From assembly GCA_907163375.1 (NCBI GenBank), contig CAJQUW010008939.1, positions 1-64,000 of the forward strand: 64,000 bases of DNA, given 5' to 3'. Shown here piece by piece: positions 56,459 through 64,000 of this stretch. This DNA comes from Prostheceraeus crozeri. Taxonomy: Eukaryota > Platyhelminthes > Polycladida > Euryleptidae. The position numbers and the translations under genes were made by a program. The notes beneath the pieces are model-generated. The model was not told where the DNA came from. It saw only the letters and a program-made list of their open reading frames with translations, and did not search any database. Every line of letters begins with the position of its first letter. Position 1 is the first letter of the stretch.

Positions 56459-58505
56459 CAGGGGTGTAGTGGGACCGGAACGCACCGGAACGGCGTTCCG
56501 GTAATTAGGATTTGACCGGAACGCGCGTTCCGGTATTTATCTCGAGATGGAATAATCAGTTACGAGCATTGTTATTCTATTGTCACCTGTACTATTGTCA
56601 TTCTATCAATTTTTTAAGGTTTATTACCCTGATGGATTTAACCTAATCCCACACATCTACGGTAAAATGCTAATAATGTTGCAAATTTCAGCTCAATAGT
56701 GTCTTGGAGTGGCTCATTGTTTTGCAAGTTTACCTTTTCTCATCAGTCTGCATCAGTGCATGCGCCTTGATCCTGTGTGAGCGTGCGTTCACACAAACAC
56801 GAATACTCGTCTCATCTGAACGATAAGTTTCCAAATTTTTGGCTTCGGGCAGCCAATGGTGCAGCCGGTGTGACGTCGATCGACCTCAACGAGGTAAGCT
56901 GGCAAGTGAGATGTCGCCAAGGATTGGTGCCTTATGAATGAAGTGAAGCCTTTCACTGATCATTTTTTCGACATTCCCAACGTCTATCTAGTGCTCTTTA
57001 GCTAGTGATACAGTGCTTCTATTTTATATTATCGATCACATCATCAGCTCGTCATACAACGCTTCTGCTATACGTGTATTATATACTGTACATGAATGAT
57101 GTACGCGTGATTCAGAGACACTCGTCCCACTATATGCCGTATTATCTGCTGAATAAGTTTGCTACTTGTAGCCTATTCACGTACATTCGAATGCCATTGT
57201 CTCAGGCTAAACTCGTAAAGCCTGGTGAGAGGGAGAAGCTTTCTGAAGCATGTAAATAAGTCAGTGTGTGAGTCGGGCTGTGCTGTAGGCCAATATTGTG
57301 TATCATAGTTATGTAGGTCTAATTAGAAAGTAGCGTATAGTTAACGGCACTTTTCGGGTTTCCCCCCCCCACATTTGATATCAACATTCACAAGTATTGT
57401 ACGGTATTTATGAAAGAGATTCTCTAGCTGTCACTACCACTTTCGTTCTTGAACACCATTACCTAGAGAGCTGAGAAAGCAAACTTTTTAGGTTCTGCAA
57501 GAAGTATGCAGTCCTCCTGCGTTGTAGTTCAACAAACGGCACTTCCAAATCAATAGACAACAGTTTCTGGACAGTCTCATTGAGAGCATGTCGTCCAGAA
57601 TGAACTCCAACGAAAACAAACTGATGGCACAAATTCGGCTGCTAAACAGCGACAACTGGCCGACAGAAATCCAGCCTGGATTCGGGCATGAAGAAATCCG
57701 AGCCTTGGCACACCGTCTACACCTTCCACCAGCATTGACGGCAAACGCATTCGACGACTACGTTGAAAATATCGGGTAACGAGCACCTGGCGAAATTCAA
57801 AAGGTGATAAACAGACTCCAGGTTGTACCCTCCAGCACTGCTGAATGTGAGAGAGGATTCAGTGCCATGAACCTCATCAGCACGGACTGTCGCTCCAGTT
57901 TGACTGTGTCGCATTTGTCATCACTGATGTTTGTGAAAATTCAGGGCCCTCTTCTCGGCGTGTGGAATTCGACGGACTACGCCAGAAGTTGGCTGCGAAA
58001 CCACCGGAGCGCAGATGACAAACGCATACGATCAGCAAAGGAGACTCATCAAGACACATGTGAATCTGCATTGTGGGTTTTTTTGTAAAATGCTGTCTTT
58101 TGCAATGTGTCGACTTCCGTCTACTCGTACATTGAAAATCCCCCCTTGTGATACATGTAGTTTAAACAATTTGGAAAGATGAATTAGTGAAATATCAATT
58201 TGTATAATAGGCCTATATTTTCTTCGTATCATGGACAGTTTTGTTAAACCATTCACATGCTATTGCATTTTTGTTATCGATCGTGCAGCATTAACTGAGC
58301 TCATTGATTAGCTGCAAGTTGCAGTCCTGTTACCACGTTTGACTATATCATTTGTTTCAGTCATCTGTTCAGAGTTTACTCCTGTTTTCATTGAAGTATA
58401 CAAATTTCAAACGAATAAGAACTGCAGATTTTTGCTTGCAAATATGACATAAGATTTTCATGGAATCAGCGTTCCGGTACAAAATTTTTTACCACTACAC
58501 CCCTG
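56459..58505 (+). mobile_element. hAT element inserted in the MITE, exact 8-bp duplication
   Basis: The ends are CAGGGGTGTAGTGG (56459) and CCACTACACCCCTG (58505), perfect 14-bp inverted repeats. The duplication GGTTCAGG is exact at 56451-56458 and 58506-58513. GTTCCGG repeats crowd the left end and one recurs at the right. It is 2,047 bp and contains the transposase remnant at 57588-58088, so it is an internally deleted derivative. Confidence 0.93.
57588..58088 (+). pseudogene. hAT transposase C-terminal remnant
   Basis: One frame with a single TAA (57777-57779). Before it is a Leu-rich segment including GFGHEEIRALAHRLHL. After it, VINRLQVVPSSTAECERGFS then AMNLISTDCRSSL is the hAT dimerisation motif of the subfamily also found in domesticated zinc-finger MYM-type proteins. 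LSSLMFVKIQGPLL follows, then a WLRNHRSADDKR tail. The catalytic Asp residues are absent. Confidence 0.78.
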
Positions 58506-58575
58506 GGTTCAGGTAAGCCTATAATGATCTATGATGTATGTTTCCAGTTCATTTTGATAGGACTCTGCATCCCTG

Positions 58576-59262
58576 GTTACTATATATAGCCACAGTCACC
58601 GATATGAACAGTCGAACTTTATGTAGCTACGTTTAAGCATGCGATGTCCAAACCTTATAGTTTGGTTTAAAACCGATCTAAAAATTAAGTAAATTTGCAA
58701 AATAAGTGGTATGCCTTCATGAAGCTCAACCTGGTGAGGGGTTAGCAATTTTGATATTTGTCTCGAGTGCTGAAGGAGAGCAGTGTTCACCCAAGAAAAG
58801 AACGGAAAATTGCGATCCCTGGTTCGCCCTTTTATTAGCTAGCGTAGCTGCCTGACTTCGCGCAGATTCAAAGTACAGCTCGTCCTCGGCACTTAAGACT
58901 GTTTTTCTAGGAGACCTGGGTTCATATCTAGGTCGGATCAAACCCAAAACTTAAAAAGATAGGTACACCATGAAGTACACCGCATTCTTGCTAAACATTT
59001 AGCAGGAAAGTTCTATAAATGGAATTCGGCCACATGAACCAGCGGCGTATCGCCGAATGTGCTTCCGAGTACAATGAATATTTTTTATTAAAGTAATGTC
59101 TTCAAAGAAAGCAGCTTCACAAATGAAATCGGAATCTAATTATAACTGATAAACCCCAATCCTCTCCGAATTCTGCATAACAGGCAAATCAAAATTGGCT
59201 GTTGAATTATAAAATGATATAAAAAGTTTACAGTCAACAAAAACGCATAATACATCATGGCA
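58576..59262. other. Intergenic DNA downstream of RPB3
   Basis: On the minus strand an AATAAA near 59090-59085 lies about 170 bp after the RPB3 stop and is a likely polyadenylation signal. Nothing else is recognised. Confidence 0.5.
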
Positions 59263-60093
59263 TCAAAGAACAGAACCAGCTTCTGGTTGTCTTTCAGCGT
59301 TATGAGATAAATGCACTTGAAGATCAGAAAGTTTCGATTTGAGGATACTTATGGCTTTCATAACGATATTCTCGGGCTTCAAGGAGCCACAAGATTCTAC
59401 ATTGAAGTAAAATTTTCTTGGAACAGTGGATGCGTTTTTCGGATCCCATGGGGCCTGATGTTCATCTTTTCCGAGACTAGTGTACTCTGAATGCGGCCAT
59501 TCCTCGGGTTTAGCCAATAGCGTATGACGCAACGCATTGTCAGGATCGTATTCGAATGCAACGCCACATGTAGGATTCCATTTCGCATGTTCTTTGCCGA
59601 ATCCCTTCTTAGCGATGGCTTTCACTTTCAGCTCTTGTCCTTTGCGTAATTTCACAATCAATATTTCATCTTGAGATCTAGTGAAGTCATCTCCACCACT
59701 GGAGACCGGCTTAACGCCTTGAGTATCCGAAATGAAGTCACTGGTTGTTACATGCAAGGTCTGATCATCACGACACTCGGCGTGTAAATCGAATACAACT
59801 GAACAATCACGACAAAACTCGTCGCATGTGCACTCTCTAGAATATCGCATTCTATCAATTACATCATCACAAACAAGTGGAATAAGACCAATACGCTGTG
59901 CAATAAATTCGTCATTCAAAACCGTTGAGTTCGCCTCAACTTGCACCCAATCGAAGGCTAAAGTAGGAACTTCAGCGATACATAGTCTTCGTAATGCATT
60001 CGCCATCGACAAATCTGTATCATCCAGGATGAATTTGATGTTTTCATTATTGCACTCGGCTAAATTCACTGTCGGTTGATTGGCGAAAGGCAT
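59263..60093 (-). CDS. POLR2C: RNA polymerase II subunit RPB3
   Basis: A 276-residue protein starting [20 protein letters not shown], the expected full length (about 275 in animals) and without an intron in the coding part. RPB3 pairs with RPB11 as the alpha-like dimer on which nuclear RNA polymerase II is assembled. Visible features are the N-terminal dimerisation segment ([20 protein letters not shown]), the zinc-site cysteines in [10 protein letters not shown] (about 86-95), [20 protein letters not shown], then [20 protein letters not shown] and [14 protein letters not shown]. Codon use is ordinary and no break is seen. The start is supported by homology. A 3' splice site (TTTATGTTTCAG) ends 10 nt upstream, so the promoter and a non-coding first exon lie further right. 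Confidence 0.97.
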   Translation of the reverse strand: MPFANQPTVNLAECNNENIKFILDDTDLSMANALRRLCIAEVPTLAFDWVQVEANSTVLNDEFIAQRIGLIPLVCDDVIDRMRYSRECTCDEFCRDCSVVFDLHAECRDDQTLHVTTSDFISDTQGVKPVSSGGDDFTRSQDEILIVKLRKGQELKVKAIAKKGFGKEHAKWNPTCGVAFEYDPDNALRHTLLAKPEEWPHSEYTSLGKDEHQAPWDPKNASTVPRKFYFNVESCGSLKPENIVMKAISILKSKLSDLQVHLSHNAERQPEAGSVL

Positions 60094-60103
60094 TGCAAGT
60101 CAC

Positions 60104-60115
60104 CTGAAACATAAA
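60104..60115 (-). other. 3' splice site of a 5' UTR intron of RPB3
   Basis: Minus-strand TTTATGTTTCAG lies directly before GTGACTTGCA-ATG. The pyrimidine-rich tract plus CAG is a good acceptor. No matching donor exon was identified upstream. Confidence 0.55.
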
Positions 60116-60609
60116 AGAAGACGTTGGATGAAGGATGCACTTTGATTCATGAACGATGCGTAAAAATCCGGAAAACGGTCATTTTCAGGCCTCAAATACA
60201 CATTTTATGATAAAGAATAGCACAGACAGTTGCTTTCAATAATACTCGTAAATGCCGAAATTCTACTTCAAATTGTACGGTAGTTTCACTCTTGTAAAAC
60301 CAGTAAGCCACAACTAGCCATCCGAATCCTGATTTCATAACGTGTAGCGGTACAAGTAACTCAGACAAAATTTGATAGGTGCTGATGTTTTATTTGATTT
60401 CTCTACAGCAACATGCCCGGGTTCAATATCTACCACCTACTGGTTCCAGCGATTGAAAAGGAGATGAATAATGAATAACTTTGTATCCGGTTAATACCAG
60501 CAGAACAAAATTATGATTTTCGTTAATCAGTTCTTAGCATCTCAGTCGTTGAATGTTTAGGGGGAAGGATGTGCAGCATGCACAAAGCAACGCATAACCT
60601 GTCAGACGA

Positions 60610-60960
60610 GGGCCCTGTATGCAGAAAATGAAGAGACGAGACCAAAAATGAGAATGACGAGATGGATGTGCGGAAGATCATTGAGACGGAAAATGGAATG
60701 TCGAGCTGAGAGAAGCATTGGACATTGATTCTATTACGGACGTCATTCGCCGAAGCAGGTTGCATTGGTTCGGGTATGTTGCCAAAAGCACACAGCTGAA
60801 GATAAACGATTCAAAGGTCTGGTAGAAGGCTATTGTGAAAGACATCCACCATAAGAAGACTGAGAAAAGTGGAAAGAAAGTATCAATAGACGACCGACCC
60901 AATGACGATTGAGGAGAATGTTACAGGGAAAAGTGGAAAGTATGCATCGCACAAATGATG
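60610..60960 (+). pseudogene. LINE ORF2 C-terminal relic
   Basis: Fragments in shifting frames resemble the end of a LINE RT protein: an EALDIDSITDVIRRSRLHWF stretch followed by GYVAKS, comparable with RRLRWFGHVKR in the 36 kb element. It is heavily mutated, has no target duplication, and lies immediately upstream of RPB3. Confidence 0.55.
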
Positions 60961-61728
60961 ATGTTTGTTAAATAGGCCTAGTATGTATGTAGCATAGCAG
61001 CTAATCACATTTTAATTTCAATATTTCGAATCTACATTGCAGCGAGAGACATTGTCTGCAATACACAAGCATGGTACGTGATAACTGACTCACTCAATAA
61101 TCAAGTCATTGCTGCATACGAAAGGGCGACACGTTATTTGTTTTACTTATTTTTGAATTTTCTGAATGGCACTTTTCTTATGATACCAAATTTGTTTGTA
61201 CTTTACATAGAATGTCTATGTTAATGCATGATAAATTGGTTGTGGAGTACTACGTAGATCTCGTCATAGACAAGGTGGTCAAGTAAACATAGCCATTTAT
61301 ATCCATACAGCATACACTTAGTTTGCTATCAATGACGAGTTAGCTCATCAAAGGCGTTTTGTCTACATTGCCAAGATGAGTTAACTCGTCGATACAACAA
61401 TCATTATCTTCTCAGTTTTCTCATTGGGGTTGAAGGTCACTATGGTGGCTATATATTACATACATTGAAAATATGCACATTTTCGAGAAAATATCTATCT
61501 CAAAGGGTATACTCAATATACATGGAGATTTACACAAATCAACTTAAAAAGCCTGCCTACATGCTTCCAAATCATATTTGATTTACATTCCCTAAGTCAT
61601 CTGTAGGATCATAGTTTTGAGGAGGAATACGAAAACGGAAAGGTCAGTAGGCCGACATGCGCCGTTCATACTAAGAGAATGACTTGGAGGTAATATGCTA
61701 TAATGTAGCCGTGAGTAGTATAGGGTAT
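60961..61728. other. AT-rich DNA without recognised gene
   Basis: No coding motif or repeat ends seen. It precedes the compositional change at about 61.7 kb. Confidence 0.5.
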
Positions 61729-61766
61729 AGGATTCGGCGCATCGCTTCGCTCAGCACCGAATCCCA
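61729..61766. repeat. Hairpin at the presumed edge of the virus-like block
   Basis: GGATTCGG(C)GC and GC(A)CCGAATCC form a stem of about 10 bp around an ATCGCTTCGCTCA loop. The position just before the tandem repeat may mark a terminus or a transcription end, but this is not shown. Confidence 0.45.
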
Positions 61767-61774
61767 CACCTAGG

Positions 61775-61937
61775 TAGATACAAAAAATGAAAAAATACAA
61801 AAAAAATAGGGTCCTCCTGAAATTTATAAAAAAACAGCTAAAATAGATACAAAAAATGAAAAAATACAAAAAAATAGGGTCCTCCTGAAATTTATAAAAA
61901 AACAGCTAAAATAGATGCGAAATGGGAAAAATACAAT
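61775..61937 (+). repeat. Tandem repeat, 69 + 68 bp + partial third unit
   Basis: Units start TAGATACAAAAAATG at 61775 and 61844. The second differs by one A. A shortened third starts TAGATGCGAAATGG at 61912. Each contains ATAGGGTCCTCCTGAAATTT. It lies directly upstream of the first frame of the block and could hold its promoter. Confidence 0.9.
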
Positions 61938-61948
61938 GTTTATGACCC

Positions 61949-62563
61949 ATGAACAAAAATATTCATTTAAAAATGGAAGATGAAAAAACAAAAGAACCAT
62001 CAGCCCCTTTATATCCTTCATTATCATATGAAATGGATATAGCAAAACACAAAGATAGAGTCAGGTACATGAAAGATAAGGAAGCCCAATTATTACTTAA
62101 ACTAGAACATTATAATAAATTAAGAAAGAGATGGACGATAGCTAAGAATGTGACACAAGGCGTTGGTATATGTTTAACAATTTCTTTAGGCGCTCTCACT
62201 ATTGTCATTTCATCTGGCGTTCTTACAATTCCTGTTGTCGCTACAGTTTTAACAGGCACAGGTGTCTTCACAACGTCACTTGCAACAGTGATAGATAAAT
62301 CTTTAATGACTAAGAAATGAAAATCCTTAACTAAGAAACATGCACATGTCAAAGAAGTATATGATAAACTACATTACTACTTCCAGAGAGTGTGTGATGA
62401 CAATGTTATTACGTTAGATGAGATTGAAAAATTTGACCAAATAGCTAGAGAAGCAACTAAAATTCCTGTTAAACCTCAAGACAAAGTAAACAATGAAGCT
62501 TTTTTAGAAGAAATAAGAACTTTATTAAAAACGTTAGAACAAAGTTCCATAGAACAAAAATAA
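61949..62563 (+). pseudogene. Virus-like block gene 1: small hydrophobic-centre protein, internal TGA
   Basis: 204 codons with one in-frame TGA (62318-62320). The same frame continues from KSLTKKHAHV to a TAA at 62561-62563. The start may be 61949 or the Met at 61973. The N-terminus has PLYPSLSYEMDIAKHKDRVR, then a basic coiled segment, then about 45 hydrophobic residues rich in Gly, Val, Ile and Thr (GICLTISLGALTIVISSGVL onward), which could form two membrane helices, then an amphipathic Lys/Glu tail. I recall proteins of this layout, with a YPSL-type start and hydrophobic middle, from uncharacterised elements in cnidarian and other invertebrate genomes. A membrane-active virion role is inference. 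Confidence 0.55.
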
Positions 62564-62632
62564 GTTGTTCAGTAAAGTGTTTTTGCTGTACCTCTATGCT
62601 ACCACAAAATTCAAATATTATCTTATAAAATA

Positions 62633-63466
62633 ATGAATACAAATGAGGCAAAAATAAAACAACTAGACGAATTAATAAAACAGAAAAATATTATGAAGCA
62701 AAGACATAGACAATATCGAATGCTACAAGCTGGCGTTCAATCCGATATGTTAGAAAAAATACGCCTAACTGACCAAGTGAAAACTGATTTTGAAAAAACT
62801 ATTGCACCACTCAAAACTCTTGAGAAAGAACTCGCAGTTCATGATAAACGAATTGATATCGCGGATCCAGTGCAGAAAACCATCATGGATGATTATGGTT
62901 TGTTAGAAGCAAACATAGACAAGAAATTACCCAAATCTATGCTATTCGAACATTCTACAATTTTTATAGATGGAAAGCCATCTCTTAGATTTTACTTAGG
63001 TGGAGAAGAATTATTTATAAATACTAAAGAAAGTTTAATTTTTACACCAGACAAAGCAGCTTTCAGTTTAGACAGAAATTTCGTGGATTTATTAAGAGGA
63101 GCGAATTTACATAAATATCACCCCGATGATCTACTGAAATATAAAACTATGTTAGATAAGGTTGGTACTGGAAAAAATCTTAAGCGTTATAAACAATTAG
63201 AACACTTATTATCAACATCAACCAGTGTTCCAACAGCAACTGGTGTTCCAATGGGTACTTGTCCGACTATATTTTTATCAGACGATCCACAAGAATTAAT
63301 AAATAGATTTAATATTTTATTCGCTGCAGCAGAAGAAGGGCATAACTCCAGTTTTAACGAAATGCATGCAATCTTAGACAAATTATTCAAAAACGACGTT
63401 ATAAGTGAAGAAGTCTACAAATACTACTCTAATTATATTATGTTGCTTAGCACAAAAAGCACATAA
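62633..63466 (+). CDS. Virus-like block gene 2: 277-aa protein, intact
   Basis: An intact frame, 70 bp after gene 1. The first 90 residues are Lys/Glu/Gln-rich and helical (MNTNEAKIKQLDELIKQKNI onward). Residues about 100-190 form a compact predicted domain with SLRFYLGGEELFINTKESLI, NFVDLLRGANLHKYHPDDLL and KYKTMLDKVGTGKNLKRYKQ. The pattern GT/RGA-LL-L-DL-YK-L resembles a domain in uncharacterised proteins of Hydra-like and other invertebrate elements, next to proteins like gene 1. The Thr/Val-rich segment TSTSVPTATGVPMGTCP follows. Codons are strongly AT-biased compared with RPB3 and DDX11. Possibly a minor structural protein. No enzymatic motif. Confidence 0.6.
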   Translation: MNTNEAKIKQLDELIKQKNIMKQRHRQYRMLQAGVQSDMLEKIRLTDQVKTDFEKTIAPLKTLEKELAVHDKRIDIADPVQKTIMDDYGLLEANIDKKLPKSMLFEHSTIFIDGKPSLRFYLGGEELFINTKESLIFTPDKAAFSLDRNFVDLLRGANLHKYHPDDLLKYKTMLDKVGTGKNLKRYKQLEHLLSTSTSVPTATGVPMGTCPTIFLSDDPQELINRFNILFAAAEEGHNSSFNEMHAILDKLFKNDVISEEVYKYYSNYIMLLSTKST

Positions 63467-63479
63467 ATTTAGTTAAAAA

Positions 63480-64000
63480 ATGTCTTCGGCAGAACTAGAA
63501 AAAATTAATAAGCATTTAGAAAATTTAACCGAGATTTTAACCTCATCAAAATTTAGTACGACATTAAAATTTATAACAACTACTTCATCCCATACCTGTC
63601 ATTTAGATCCTATTATTCACTTAGAACAAGACAAACATTATGAAGTAGCACTAACTAGTTTTTCAACATTTAACACTATACAAAATATTATCAAAGATGT
63701 AAATGACCGATTGAAATATTCTAATGATCAAGGTAAAACTTAGAAAGAATTAACTTTTCTTCCTGGATCTTATGAAGTTGAATCGATTTCCAATGAAATA
63801 AAAAGACATTTAGGCATTCAATTTAAAGACAAGAAACAATTACATTTCGCAGTTGAACCAGCAGTAAATAAATTTTCTCTTACTTTAGATGAAGATCATC
63901 AAGTTGATTTTAATATTGACAAATCTTTATCAAGACTCTTAGGATTTAAAAAGCAACTCTATACACAAGGTTTTCATATAAGTGAAAATATACCTAAAGT
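63480..64000 (+). pseudogene. Virus-like block gene 3, internal TAG, runs off the window
   Basis: It starts 13 bp after gene 2 and is open to a TAG at 63741-63743. The same frame then continues with KELTFLPGSYEVESISNEIK through DFNIDKSLSRLLGFKKQLYT to the window end without another stop. The layout is an N-terminal helix, a beta-rich domain, a GSYEVESIS-type turn and a SRLLGF motif, which resembles the penton-like single jelly-roll proteins I associate with invertebrate Polinton/adintovirus-type elements. The match is from memory of pattern only. One stop in about 173 codons suggests recent inactivation or a sequencing error. Confidence 0.5.

Larger units (their letters stand above)
55915..58575. 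mobile_element. MITE copy Y of the CAGGGATGCGGAGTC family, split by a hAT element
   Basis: The ends are CAGGGATGCGGAGTCCGG (55915) and ACTCTGCATCCCTG (58575), flanked by GTTGCTAG and GTTACTAT (6 of 8 identical). The body, inverted relative to copy X, runs 55915-56458 and resumes at 58514-58575 after the inner element and its target duplicate. It lies between DDX11 and RPB3. Confidence 0.85.

Noticed and set aside
1..64000. CRISPR arrays, bacterial operons, tRNA or rRNA genes
   Set aside because: None seen. Spaced direct repeats are transposon ends, and the A/B boxes found do not sit in a foldable cloverleaf.

Overview
The window is eukaryotic and almost certainly comes from an invertebrate animal. 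It holds six spliced exons of a DDX11/CHL1-type helicase with consensus GT/AG borders, a complete RPB3 (POLR2C) gene, and a dense mix of metazoan transposons: Ty3/gypsy, Penelope-like, LINE, hAT and Tc1/mariner. The DNA is AT-rich with many short hairpins. I cannot fix the phylum. An aquatic invertebrate is a guess based on transposon content only.

Layout. 1-3.6 kb is a decayed Ty3/gypsy element on the minus strand, with an 855-bp hAT-type MITE inserted in its RNase H domain. 6-8 kb has another MITE and a Tc1-like relic. 9.8-24.9 kb carries three closely related, intronless genes for a von Willebrand A (vWA) domain protein: copy 1 minus and frameshifted, copy 2 plus, copy 3 minus. Copies 1 and 2 form an inverted pair. 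Between copies 2 and 3 lie a Penelope RT relic, a 280-bp insertion combining a tRNA-like promoter with a hammerhead ribozyme inside a 23-bp target duplication, and a MITE with repeated GACGTA-GTCC motifs.

27.4-55.3 kb is the C-terminal two thirds of DDX11 on the plus strand. It has six exons (1,686 bp in all) separated by introns of 1.3 to 10.8 kb that are packed with nested transposons. Reading phase is preserved across all five introns. The exons encoding the N-terminal third, including Walker A, were not found. 55.3-58.6 kb, just beyond DDX11, holds one MITE split by a hAT element. 59.3-60.1 kb is RPB3 on the minus strand, tail to tail with DDX11, with a probable 5' UTR intron.

From about 61.7 kb to the right edge the composition changes. 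A near-perfect 68-69 bp tandem repeat precedes three very AT-rich, tightly packed, same-strand open frames. Two have single in-frame stops and the last runs off the edge. Their organisation resembles a structural-gene block of an endogenous DNA-virus-like (Polinton/adintovirus-type) element, but no hallmark gene is visible, so this is inference.

The points most worth attention are the tRNA-like plus hammerhead module and its linkage to a Penelope GIY-YIG tail, a pair of hairpin repeats whose central 22 nt are inverted relative to each other, the vWA trio with an altered metal site in one copy, and the virus-like block at the right edge.
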